Position numbers and translations under genes: made by a program
Part shown: in pieces, positions 26,938-35,346 of the stretch
Layout: every line of letters starts with the position of its first letter
Numbering within the stretch: position 1 is the first letter of the stretch
The notes under the pieces: model-generated
The model's database searches: none
Told to the model about the DNA's origin: nothing
Seen by the model: only the letters and a program-made list of their open reading frames with translations
Source: Planctomycetota bacterium
GTDB taxonomy: Bacteria > Planctomycetota > UBA1135 > GCA-002686595
Length of the DNA stretch: 64,000 nt
NCBI GenBank assembly: GCA_029259655.1
Contig: JAJDET010000366.1
Span: 42,071-106,070, forward strand
Direction: 5' to 3'

Positions 26938-28778
26938 GCGGTCTCTCCTCGAACGGTGGCCCGCTGTGTGCTCCGGTCGCGATCCGGCTCCACGGGGAGT
27001 GCGGCCGCGGGCTCCGGAACGCGCTCGACGACGTGGCTCCCGATCACCAGGAGGTCCATCCGGGTACGCAGGAAGCAGTCGATCGCCTGGCCGGGCGTAC
27101 ACACGATCGGCTCGCTCTCGTTGAAGGACGTGTTCACGACCATCGGGACGCCGGTCTCGTCCCGGAACGCGGAGATCAGTCGGTGGAAGAGCGGGTTGTC
27201 CTCGCGACTGACCGTCTGGAGCCTCCCGGTCCCGTCCACGTGAGTGACGGCCGGGATCTCGGAGCGCCGCTCGGCGCGCACGGGCCAGACCTCGGCCATG
27301 AACGGCGCGTCACCGTCCTTCTCGAACCACTCGCCTACCGCTTCGCGCAGGATCGAGGGCGCGAACGGTCGGAAGGACTCGCGCCGCTTGATCTTCAGGT
27401 TGAGTACGTCCCGCACGTCCGCGCGCCGCGGATCACACAGGATCGATCGGTTGCCGAGAGCGCGCGGTCCCCACTCCATGCGGCCCTGGAACCACCCGAC
27501 GACGGCGCCGTCGGCCAGTTTCGAGGCGACGGTGCGGCAGAGCTCTTCGTCGTCGACGGCGCGGCGGAGACGGCATCCGGCATCGGCGAGCACCGGCGAG
27601 AGCTCCTCGAGCTCGCGGCCGACGTCGTCGTCGTCGAAGCGCGGACCGAGGTAGGCCCCCTGGAGCGGCTGCGTCCGCGGTCGCCCGAGTCCCTGATTCC
27701 AGATGCACAGCGCCGCGCCGATGGCGCCTCCCGCGTCGCCGGCCGCCGGTTGCACCCAGACCTCGCGGAAACGCGTGCGCTCCGTGATCTTGCCGTTGGC
27801 CACGCTGTTCATCGCGCAGCCTCCGGAGAGGCAGACCCTGTCGAAGTGGACCTCGCGCGAGACCTGCTCCAGGAGGTGGAAAAGGATCTCCTCGTAGACG
27901 GCCTGTGCCGAAGCGGCGAGGTCCCTGTGCTCGTCCGTGATGGGTTCGTCGGGCGCCCGCGCGGGGCCGAGACGACGCTCCAGCTCCTTGGAGTACGAGA
28001 GCCCCAGGACCGGTGCGCCACCGTCCCAGGCCATCGAGATCCCTTCGCTCGCGTGCAGGAAACAGTCGAGGTCGAGCTCGAAGCGACCGCCCGGCAACTT
28101 GCGAACGACGGACTGGAGGTCGCGCACTCGCGTCGGCTCGCCGTAGGACGCGAGCCCCATGACCTTGTACTCGTCACCGTAGCGGTGAAACCCGAGGTAC
28201 TGCGTTATGGCCAGATAGAACAGACCGAGCGAATGCGGGAACGAGACCTTGTCGAGGATCGAGATCCGCGAGCCCTGCCCGTAGCCCCACATCGTGCTGA
28301 CGAAATCGCCGAACCCGTCGACCGACACGATCGCGGCCTCCTCGAACGGGGAGACCAGGAAGCTGCTGGCGAGGTGCGCCCGGTGGTGTTCGATGCGGTG
28401 GAAGTGAGCGCGTACGGCGCGCGGCTCGACGTCCAGCGCCTCGGCCAGCGCTTGTTCGGCGCCACCGATGCACAGGGCGTTCTTGAGCCTGTCCGCGACC
28501 GCACGAACGTCGGGACGTCGGCGCAGCGCGAACAACACCTTCTGCATCAGGTGCGCTGACGGGTCGCGGTTGATCGCGACGTGGTCGAGGTCGTCGGCCT
28601 CGAGCCCCGCCTCGGCCAGGCACCAGCGGACCGCCTCGGCGGGGAATCCCGCCCAGTGCTTGACGCGCAGGAACCGCTCCTCCTCGGCGGCAGCAACGAG
28701 CTCCCCATCGACGAGCAAGCAGGCCGACGAGTCCCCGTGGTAGGCGTTCAGCCCAAGAATCGCGGTGCGGCTTCCCAC
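26934..28778 (-). CDS. carbamoyltransferase, NodU/CmcH family
   Basis: 614 residues. The N-terminal Kae1-like part has ILGLNAYHGDSSACLLVDG, EHHRAHLASSFLVSPF, SVDGFGDF and CLSGGCAMNSVANGK. The C-terminal YrdC-like part has RMEWGPRALGNRSILCDPR and NTSFNESEPIVCTPGQAI. These are standard for O-carbamoyltransferases that use carbamoyl phosphate and ATP. It is the first gene of the minus-strand operon, so it probably carbamoylates a sugar of the repeat unit. GTG start at 28778; the upstream in-frame extension lacks protein character. Confidence 0.92.
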   Translation of the reverse strand: MGSRTAILGLNAYHGDSSACLLVDGELVAAAEEERFLRVKHWAGFPAEAVRWCLAEAGLEADDLDHVAINRDPSAHLMQKVLFALRRRPDVRAVADRLKNALCIGGAEQALAEALDVEPRAVRAHFHRIEHHRAHLASSFLVSPFEEAAIVSVDGFGDFVSTMWGYGQGSRISILDKVSFPHSLGLFYLAITQYLGFHRYGDEYKVMGLASYGEPTRVRDLQSVVRKLPGGRFELDLDCFLHASEGISMAWDGGAPVLGLSYSKELERRLGPARAPDEPITDEHRDLAASAQAVYEEILFHLLEQVSREVHFDRVCLSGGCAMNSVANGKITERTRFREVWVQPAAGDAGGAIGAALCIWNQGLGRPRTQPLQGAYLGPRFDDDDVGRELEELSPVLADAGCRLRRAVDDEELCRTVASKLADGAVVGWFQGRMEWGPRALGNRSILCDPRRADVRDVLNLKIKRRESFRPFAPSILREAVGEWFEKDGDAPFMAEVWPVRAERRSEIPAVTHVDGTGRLQTVSREDNPLFHRLISAFRDETGVPMVVNTSFNESEPIVCTPGQAIDCFLRTRMDLLVIGSHVVERVPEPAAALPVEPDRDRSTQRATVRGETA

Positions 28779-28964
28779 GTGCGGCTTATCGACCGATCGC
28801 CCGAATCCTTGAAGAGTCTTCCAGGACGCCCACGAGCAGTCCTCCAGGCCGGGACCGGATCGGGCGAGGGAGCCCGCTCGCCGCGGCGTCGGGGCGCCGC
28901 TAGACTGCTCTGGACGCCCCGCGGAGGAGGGCGCCCGGCTCCGGGAGAGGGGCCGTGCAATCCC

Positions 28965-29870
28965 ATGAAGGTGCTCGTGTCCGGCTCGCACGGTCTGCTC
29001 GGCTCGTCGCTGGTCCCGTTCCTGACCACGCGGGGCCACGAGGTGCTGCGTCTCGTGCGGGGCGATGCCGCGGAAGGCGAAGTGGCCTGGGATCCGGAAC
29101 ACGGGAAGCTCTCGGCGAGCGACCTCGAGGGAGTCCAGGCGGTCGTCCACCTGGCGGGCGAGAACATCGCCGCCCGGCGCTGGAGCACGGTTCAGAAGGC
29201 CCGCATCGCGTCGAGCCGCACGTCGGGCACGCGGCTTCTGTGCGAGGCCCTGAGGGAGCTCCAGTCGAAGCCCGAGTGCGTGGTCTGCGCCTCCGCCGTG
29301 GGAATCTACGGGGACCGCGGTGAGGAGGAGGTCGACGAGGAGAGCCTTCCCGGTAGCGGTTTCCTGGCCGAGGTCTGCCGCGACTGGGAAGGAAGCACGA
29401 GAGTCGCCGGCGAGGCGGGCATCCGTGTCGTCAACCTGCGGTTCGGGGTCATCCTCTCACCGGACGGCGGAGCGCTCCAGCGCATGTTGCTCCCCTTCAA
29501 GCTGGGGGTTGGCGGCCCGGTCGGCAACGGCAAGCAGTACATGAGCTGGATCGCCCTCGACGACGCGGTTCGTGCCGTTCATCACGCGCTCGTGACCGAC
29601 ACGCTCGAGGGACCGGTGAATGCAGTCGCGCCGCATCCGGTCACGAACCGGGACTTCGCGAGGTCACTGGGAAGAGTCCTGGGTCGCCCGGCCTTCCTTC
29701 CGATGCCGGGGCTCGCCGCCCGTGTGGCTTTCGGCGAGCTGGCCGAGGAGCTTCTGCTCGCGGGACAGCGGGTCCTCCCCACCGCGCTCCTGCGGAGCGG
29801 CTACGCCTTCGCCGAACCCGAGCTCGAAGGGGCCCTGGCGCACGTGCTGAAGCGCGAGCGACCGGGCTGA
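28965..29870 (+). CDS. YfcH-family (TIGR01777) NAD-dependent epimerase-like protein
   Basis: 301 residues. KVLVSGSHGLLGSSLVPFL is the Rossmann loop; VVHLAGENIAARRWSTVQKARI and SSRTSGTRLLCEAL are signatures of this subfamily; SAVGIYGDRGEEEVDE and LRFGVILSPDGGALQRML complete it. The physiological substrate is unknown. It stands alone on the plus strand, divergent from the carbamoyltransferase gene; the 186-base gap contains CTAGACT near 28900 but no convincing promoter. It ends seven bases from the convergent phosphoesterase stop. Confidence 0.88.
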   Translation: MKVLVSGSHGLLGSSLVPFLTTRGHEVLRLVRGDAAEGEVAWDPEHGKLSASDLEGVQAVVHLAGENIAARRWSTVQKARIASSRTSGTRLLCEALRELQSKPECVVCASAVGIYGDRGEEEVDEESLPGSGFLAEVCRDWEGSTRVAGEAGIRVVNLRFGVILSPDGGALQRMLLPFKLGVGGPVGNGKQYMSWIALDDAVRAVHHALVTDTLEGPVNAVAPHPVTNRDFARSLGRVLGRPAFLPMPGLAARVAFGELAEELLLAGQRVLPTALLRSGYAFAEPELEGALAHVLKRERPG

Positions 29871-29877
29871 GCCGGCC

Positions 29878-31752
29878 TCAGAGGTCGGTCGGGACCTGCT
29901 CCGGCGCCGAGGGATCGCGCACCCCCCTGCCCCCTTCCACGTCCGAAAGCAGTGGGAGGTGGTAGATCTCGAACCGGTCGTCGATCGCGCCGGTGGCATC
30001 CACGAAGAACGCGCTCAGCACGTCGTCGTCGATTTCGAGTACGAGCGAACCCAGATCGGCCAGCGAGACGTGCATTGCAGGGTGGTCCAGAGGAGCCGAC
30101 TTGACCTTCCCCGCGCTCCCCGTGACGCAGTACACCGTGCCCTCCGTGAAGCCCGCCTCCTTCACGTAGACGTCCCCCAGCTCGGGGTCGGCGACGCCCG
30201 CGTCGAGCACCATCGCCGGCGACCACGTCGAGCTGTCGAGGTAGTGCCCGGCGATCATGTGCGAGCGCTCGTAGGAGTGGCTGTGACCGGTCAGAACGAG
30301 ATCGACTCCGCCCGCTTCGAGCAGCGGGAGGAAGTTCTCGCGCATCTCGACCAGCTCGGTCTCGGAGTCGGAATCGTGATTCCCCTTCGTGTACGGCGGA
30401 TGGTGCCAGAAGGCGATGACCCAGTCCTGTTCCGTCGAGCTCAGGTCGGCCTGTAGCCAGGTCCACATGTCCCCGCCGACTGAGCGGTCGCTTCCGAAGG
30501 AGTCGAGCGAGATGAAGTGCGCGTTCGCGTAGTCGAAGGAGTAGTAGGCCTCGCTCCCAGACGGGTTCCCGCCCGCCTCCGCGGCGGTGGGTGCTGTGAA
30601 GACGGAGTAGTAGTCATCCGCATAGAACTCGTGGTTCCCTCGCGCAGGCCAGAAGACGCGCGTGGGAAGAAAGGGGGCGTACATCGCGAACAAGGCGAAC
30701 TCGTACTCGCCGTCCGTGCCCAGGTTGTAGGCGTTGTCGCCGAGCAGCATCACGAAGTCGGTCTGCTCCGATCCCGGCAGATTCAAGTACGCGTCCCGGA
30801 CGAGCAGGGCGTTCAGGCTCGCCGTCCCGGAGTCTCCGAGCACCCAGATTCGCATCGGTCGGGCAACCCCGATGGGCGGCGAGGTCTCGAACCAGTGCTG
30901 CGAATCGCCACCGGCGAGCGGCCGTCCGCCGATCGTACCGATGGAATAGAAGTACTTCTTCTCCGGCACGAGCCCGGTGATCTCCACTTCGTGTTCCTGG
31001 GTCTTCCCGGGCTCGTCGATCGTCCGGTCCGGACTCCCCGGAGCGTCCCCGATCGAGACCCTGGAATCCGTCGCGACGTCGGTGCGCCAGCGCAGGACCA
31101 TGGAGTCCTCCGCGCCGCACTGGAGATAGGGTCCCCGAATCACGGTCGGCGTCACGTTCGCCGCGAGCTCCAGGTCGAAGGAGACGTCCGGACTCGAGAC
31201 GTCCCACTGATGGACTTCCACCGCCAGGACGTTCCTGCCCTCGACGAGGAGTGCCGAGTCGACGTCGAACGAGAAGAAGTGCTGCTCCTCGAACGTGTCC
31301 ACCTTGCTCTTCGAGATCGTCGTTTCGTGAACTGGACCACTGGCCATGTTGGTCCGCCGAACCTCGGTCCCGTTCAGGTAGACGACCGCACCGTCGTCCC
31401 GAAGGATGCGCAGCCGGAGGTTCCCGATGGACGACCGATTCGGCACGGGAAAGCTGCGCCGGAAGTAGTAGGAGATGTACTTGTCGTTCGGGTCCGGGTT
31501 GGGGCCGGGACCAAAGGGGATGACGGTCGCCTCGTCCGCGTCACCGTACCCGAGCTGGGCCTGCCCCGTGTCCCACGCGGTGTCGCTGTAGGCGATAGCC
31601 GTCCAGGAGCCGGCGGGCCGCGCGCCCGCGGAATAGCGCCACGAGGCACCCGTCGGAATCAGGATGTCCTGGGCCGACGGCACGGCCCCGAAAAGGAAGA
31701 CGGCGAGCCCCAGGATGAATGGTCTCGTTGCGCGACGAACGGGCGACAGCAT
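29878..31752 (-). CDS. secreted metallophosphoesterase, purple-acid-phosphatase-like
   Basis: 624 residues with a signal peptide (FILGLAVFLFGAVPSAQ). Residues from about 30 to 190 look like a sugar-binding jelly roll (YFRRSFPV, VVYLNGTEV, NVLAVEVHQ), then comes a fibronectin-like domain (VLRWRTDVATDSRV). The metallophosphatase core has GDSG, LLGDNAYN, ARGNHEF, WHHPPYTKG and TGHSHSYERS, all five metal-binding blocks. The substrate is unknown; extracellular phosphate release is plausible. Confidence 0.9.
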   Translation of the reverse strand: MLSPVRRATRPFILGLAVFLFGAVPSAQDILIPTGASWRYSAGARPAGSWTAIAYSDTAWDTGQAQLGYGDADEATVIPFGPGPNPDPNDKYISYYFRRSFPVPNRSSIGNLRLRILRDDGAVVYLNGTEVRRTNMASGPVHETTISKSKVDTFEEQHFFSFDVDSALLVEGRNVLAVEVHQWDVSSPDVSFDLELAANVTPTVIRGPYLQCGAEDSMVLRWRTDVATDSRVSIGDAPGSPDRTIDEPGKTQEHEVEITGLVPEKKYFYSIGTIGGRPLAGGDSQHWFETSPPIGVARPMRIWVLGDSGTASLNALLVRDAYLNLPGSEQTDFVMLLGDNAYNLGTDGEYEFALFAMYAPFLPTRVFWPARGNHEFYADDYYSVFTAPTAAEAGGNPSGSEAYYSFDYANAHFISLDSFGSDRSVGGDMWTWLQADLSSTEQDWVIAFWHHPPYTKGNHDSDSETELVEMRENFLPLLEAGGVDLVLTGHSHSYERSHMIAGHYLDSSTWSPAMVLDAGVADPELGDVYVKEAGFTEGTVYCVTGSAGKVKSAPLDHPAMHVSLADLGSLVLEIDDDVLSAFFVDATGAIDDRFEIYHLPLLSDVEGGRGVRDPSAPEQVPTDL

Positions 31753-31820
31753 CGCGCGAGGCTATTCGCCCTCTCGAGAATCGTCAATCCGTCCGGGGCC
31801 ATCGTGTGAGCATCTCGGCC

Positions 31821-32192
31821 TCATGGCCTCTCCTCCGCGTCGCTCTCGACGAGGTGGCGCGCCAACGTCTTCCGCTGCGATCCGGTCAGGTGAGCGAAAG
31901 ACGGCATGCGGTTCCGGAAGCGATACGAGAGCTCGGCGAGACGCGGCTCGCGCTCGAGAACGGCATCGGGATCGGCCAGGAACCCGGACAACGACTCTGC
32001 GGTCCAGTGTCGCGCCAAGCCGCGCAACGGGGGACCGACCGGACTCCCCATGCCCAGGGGACCGTGACAGTCCGTGCAACCCACCTGCTTGAACAGCGCC
32101 GGACCGTCGGCGGCCGGTGTCACGTAGAACAGGCAGGCCGGCGCAACGAGAGCGAGCACGACGGCGATCGGGAGCGTGTGCGAGGGCCGCAT
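31821..32192 (-). CDS. small exported c-type cytochrome
   Basis: 123 residues. A hydrophobic export signal is followed by a class I cytochrome c domain with heme site CTDCH (LFKQVGCTDCHGPLG), VGPPLRGLARHW and the distal Met in FRNRMPSFAHLT. The signal ends in a Cys (LVAPAC), so lipid attachment is possible but the lipobox is imperfect. It may serve as electron carrier to an oxidase; the oxidase subunit III gene is far away at 4.8 kb. Confidence 0.85.
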   Translation of the reverse strand: MRPSHTLPIAVVLALVAPACLFYVTPAADGPALFKQVGCTDCHGPLGMGSPVGPPLRGLARHWTAESLSGFLADPDAVLEREPRLAELSYRFRNRMPSFAHLTGSQRKTLARHLVESDAEERP

Positions 32193-32302
32193 CGGCGCGG
32201 GAGCATACCCGAACCCGAAAGTTCTTCCGGCTACACAGGGCCTACACGGGGAAGCTCGAGTTCGGTCCGTCCGGCGACCGATTCGTGACGCCTGGGAAAG
32301 AG

Positions 32303-32347
32303 GCCCCGTTAGGGGCTTCGGGGAACCGGAGGTTGGGAAGCCTCCGG
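32303..32347 (+). other. two short hairpins in the 5' leader of a secreted-protein gene
   Basis: First GCCCC, loop gtta, GGGGC (32303-32316). Then CCGGAGG, eight-base loop, CCTCCGG (32326-32347). They end 33 bases before the ATG at 32381. They resemble a structured leader, but I cannot match them to a known riboswitch class. Confidence 0.35.
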
Positions 32348-32380
32348 AAGAGGGAATCGGTCAGAAACGGGGAAAGCACC

Positions 32381-32947
32381 ATGACCTTCACGCTCGCGAT
32401 TCCGATCGCGTTCGTTCTGGGAGGGATCATCCTCCCGCAGGGAACCGCTGGGGATTGCAACTCGAACGGCATTCCGGACTCCACAGAGATCGCGTCGACG
32501 CCGCACCTCGACACCAACGGGAACGGCATGCCGGACTCCTGCGAGGGACTCTCGGTCGACGTCGATCGGATCCCGCTCGCGACGGGGGGAACGCAGCGCC
32601 TGCAACTCGACCTGGGGCCTGCGATGGCGGGCACCACCTACTGGATTTTCGGCTCGCTCGCGGGGAGCGATCCGGGGATGCAGGTCGGGTTCGCGAGGCT
32701 CCCCCTGAACTACGACGGTCCGGGAGCCTACATGGCCCACACCCTGTGGAGCCCGAACCAGGGCTACCTGGCCGGTGGCCTCAGCGCCCTCGACTCGCAG
32801 GGCCGCGCAACGGCGGTCTTCACGGTCCCGCCCGGGATGGACCCCTCCTTCGCGGGAATGAAGGTCCACCACGCCTACATGATCCTCGGAGCGAACAACC
32901 AGACCTTCGTTTGGGCCAGCAACGCGGTCTCGGCCGTGCTGGAGTAG
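32381..32947 (+). CDS. small secreted protein with calcium-loop-like motif
   Basis: 188 residues. A signal peptide (MTFTLAIPIAFVLGGIILP) is followed by two D-x-N-x-N-G loops: CNSNGIPDSTEI and DTNGNGMPDSCEG, resembling calcium-binding dockerin or thrombospondin-3 loops. The rest (GTTYWIFGSLAGSDPG, RLPLNYDG, GRATAVFTVPPG, VHHAYMIL) is the same domain found at the C-terminus of the metalloprotease at 20264-21697 and in the next gene. Function unknown; probably a surface or extracellular protein. Confidence 0.75.
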   Translation: MTFTLAIPIAFVLGGIILPQGTAGDCNSNGIPDSTEIASTPHLDTNGNGMPDSCEGLSVDVDRIPLATGGTQRLQLDLGPAMAGTTYWIFGSLAGSDPGMQVGFARLPLNYDGPGAYMAHTLWSPNQGYLAGGLSALDSQGRATAVFTVPPGMDPSFAGMKVHHAYMILGANNQTFVWASNAVSAVLE

Positions 32948-32978
32948 GTCCGTCCCGAAAACGAGAGGCGCCACGGAA

Positions 32979-32994
32979 CCGGTTAAGCAACCGG
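32979..32994 (+). terminator. hairpin between paralogous secreted-protein genes
   Basis: CCGGTT, loop aagc, AACCGG, 32 bases after the first gene's stop. A TATTCT -10-like sequence for the second gene follows at 33020-33025. Confidence 0.35.
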
Positions 32995-33094
32995 GTCGCC
33001 AGATCTCGCTAGGAGGGTGTATTCTGTCCGCCCACCCGTCGGCCCGAGGGTCGGCTCCCCTCCGTGGTTCACTTTCTCCACAAAGGAGCGAGCG

Positions 33095-33703
33095 ATGCGT
33101 CCTAGCACCTGGTTCTGCACCCTGACGTTGGTCCCCGTCCTCCTGGCTGTCTCCTCCGCGGCGGCGGATCGCCCCGATCCGGGCCCGATCGGTCTGCTCG
33201 GTTCGGACTGCAACGGCAACAACGTCGCAGACGTGATCGAGATCGCGCAGGACCCCGTCCTGGACGCGAACTTCAACGGCCTTCCGGACATCTGCGAGGG
33301 CCTGAGCGTGGATCGGCTGCAGATCTCGGTCTCACAGGGTGGCACACAGACCTTTCTGATCGACCTCACGCCCGCGATGGCCGGGCGGGTCTACTGGATC
33401 ATCGGCAGCACGGCCGGCACGTCCCCTGGTGTGACGATCGGCTTCACTCACGTCCCGCTGAACTTCGACGGCAACAAGGGCTACATGGCGCAGACCCTGG
33501 CGCGTCCGAACCAGGGTGAGCTCCAGAACACACTGAGCGCCCTCGACGCTCACGGCCGTGCGCGCGCGTCCGTCACCCTCCAGCCCGACTCCGATCCGGC
33601 CCTCGCGGGAACGGTCGCGCACCACGCGTTCATGATCATCGAGCCCACGGGACGTGTTGCCGTCTGGGCGAGCAACCCGGTGTCGCTCGAGCTGGTTCCC
33701 TAG
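33095..33703 (+). CDS. small secreted protein, paralogue of the preceding one
   Basis: 202 residues. Signal peptide (FCTLTLVPVLLAVSSAAA), calcium-loop-like segments CNGNNVADVIEI and DANFNGLPDICEG, then the shared domain (GRVYWIIGSTAGTSPG, VPLNFDGNKGYMAQTL, GRARASVTLQP, AHHAFMII). A clear AGGAG sits eight bases upstream of the ATG, one of few good Shine-Dalgarno sites here. Its stop codon shares the CTAG palindrome with the stop of the convergent FG-GAP gene. Confidence 0.78.
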   Translation: MRPSTWFCTLTLVPVLLAVSSAAADRPDPGPIGLLGSDCNGNNVADVIEIAQDPVLDANFNGLPDICEGLSVDRLQISVSQGGTQTFLIDLTPAMAGRVYWIIGSTAGTSPGVTIGFTHVPLNFDGNKGYMAQTLARPNQGELQNTLSALDAHGRARASVTLQPDSDPALAGTVAHHAFMIIEPTGRVAVWASNPVSLELVP

Positions 33704-35346
33704 CGCCTGACGAGAATCTGAACTCGTCGACCTCCGGCGTCCGGTAGCTCTTCGATCGTGATCACGTCGGAGAGCCCGTCTCCGTCGATGTCCACGACTT
33801 CGAGTGCCGCGCCCTCGGGAACGACGGCGAGCGCGTGTGCGACGGCGGGGGTCTTGCCGGCACACGCACTACGAAGCTCTCCGGCCGGGCTGAAGTCCAG
33901 GTCCTTGATCTTGGCCAGGTCGAGGTCCTTCACCTCTCCGTCGTCGAGACCCTCGATCTGGTCGAGGAGGAACTCCTCGATCAGGCCGTCGAAGTCGAAG
34001 GCCTCCAGATCGCGCCAGTCTCGTCCGCCCTCCTCCGGAGCGCAGTCGCGGAAGACCACGATCTCCTCGCCGCGAATATCGACGACGTCGTTCCTGAGAC
34101 CGTCGGCGTCGAAGACACACCGCGCGGTCGGAATCTCGAGCCTCGCTTCGAGCTCCCCCTCCATGCCCTCGAGCTCCTCGAAGAAGGACAGGAGGCGCGG
34201 GATCTTCAGCGAGATCGTCACGCGGCTCGCAGGCCGCTTGGCGAAACCGGCCCCCTCGTTCACGTAGGCGAAGACGTCGAAATCGAGGCTGCCCGGAATC
34301 ACGAGCCAACGCACGACCCGCCCGAGCGAGACCTTCTCCGCACGGACCATCAGGAGCTCGGGCCGCTCGTCCCCGGTCAGGTCGTGGAGGAGAAAGGTGA
34401 GCACATGCCCGCTGGACTTCAACAGATCGTCCGGCGAGCGCTCGTTGCCGGTTCGCGAGCCGCCGAGGTAGACCTTGAAGGTCGACCCTTGCTGCACGAT
34501 CAGATCGTTCGGCAACTCTCCGTCGAGGTCCTCGATGCGCCAGTCGATGCGCCCCTCGACGAGCGCGAAGAGATCCTGGAAGTCGAGCTCGCGGCGGCGC
34601 TTCGAGCTCTGGCGCAGCGCCGTCTTGTCGAGCTTCCACGTCGGTTCGGCGGGAAGGTCAGGCGAGGCCAGGTGGAACTGGACGAACTCGTCCGTCTCCG
34701 AGATGAGATCGGTGAGACCGTCACCGTCGACGTCCTCGAGCTCGAACCAGGGAATGATGACGTCCATTCCAAAGCTCTCGTCGAGCCGCGTCGGGTCGCC
34801 CAGGTCGAAGGCGATCTCCGCCTCGAAGGAGACCTCGATCGGATCGGACCATTCGTTCTCACCATCGCCCGAGAGGTACACGCTGTAGCGATCGGAGCCG
34901 GGCACGACGATATCGACGCGGCCGTCGTCATCGACGTCCCGTGCGAACCGCATGTGCCGACGCCCTCGCGGGAGCTCCCCGTCGACCCCGTCCAGCACCA
35001 CGCGACCCGCACCGAAACCGTGCTCGCGGTCGACGCGCCACGCTCGCACGCGCCTGCTCATTTCCAGGAGCACGATCTCATCGGCGCCGTCACCATCCAG
35101 ATCCGCGAAGTCCCAGGCCAGGTCGGCTTGGGGCCAGGCGAAGTGCGCGTCGTGCTTCTCGGGGAACCGGCCGTCGCTCTGGAGAAACCGCACGCCGATG
35201 CCCTTCTGGTGGATCCAGAAGAGCTCTGCGACTCCGTCCCCGTCCGCGTCGCGCAACGCGAGCCGGGTTCCATCGGGCGGAATCGTGAGCAGGGACTCGG
35301 CAAAGCCGTCGACAGACGGGAGCGCCGCCAAGAGGAGCGCGATCAC
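33700..35346 (-). CDS. exported FG-GAP/VCBS-repeat protein
   Basis: 548 residues. A short signal-like start (IALLLAALPSVDGFAES) is followed by repeated D-x-D-G-D-G calcium loops: LRDADGDGVAELFWI, DLDGDGADEIVLL, DVDDDGRVDIVVPG, DVDGDGLTDLI and DIDGDGLSDVITI, the FG-GAP pattern of integrin-like beta-propellers. It is the last gene of a five-gene operon led by an ABC ATPase; its GTG start overlaps the previous stop (GTGA). The role is unknown; an extracellular or periplasmic ligand-binding protein is likely. Confidence 0.8.
   Translation of the reverse strand: MIALLLAALPSVDGFAESLLTIPPDGTRLALRDADGDGVAELFWIHQKGIGVRFLQSDGRFPEKHDAHFAWPQADLAWDFADLDGDGADEIVLLEMSRRVRAWRVDREHGFGAGRVVLDGVDGELPRGRRHMRFARDVDDDGRVDIVVPGSDRYSVYLSGDGENEWSDPIEVSFEAEIAFDLGDPTRLDESFGMDVIIPWFELEDVDGDGLTDLISETDEFVQFHLASPDLPAEPTWKLDKTALRQSSKRRRELDFQDLFALVEGRIDWRIEDLDGELPNDLIVQQGSTFKVYLGGSRTGNERSPDDLLKSSGHVLTFLLHDLTGDERPELLMVRAEKVSLGRVVRWLVIPGSLDFDVFAYVNEGAGFAKRPASRVTISLKIPRLLSFFEELEGMEGELEARLEIPTARCVFDADGLRNDVVDIRGEEIVVFRDCAPEEGGRDWRDLEAFDFDGLIEEFLLDQIEGLDDGEVKDLDLAKIKDLDFSPAGELRSACAGKTPAVAHALAVVPEGAALEVVDIDGDGLSDVITIEELPDAGGRRVQILVRR

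Noticed and set aside
28779..29150. N-terminal extension of the carbamoyltransferase frame
   Set aside because: The family match starts exactly after the GTG at 28778; the extension is antisense to the next gene and has no conserved residues.
32193..32380. Cyclic-di-GMP riboswitch upstream of a secreted-protein gene
   Set aside because: The hairpins are suggestive but the conserved GEMM core sequences are missing.
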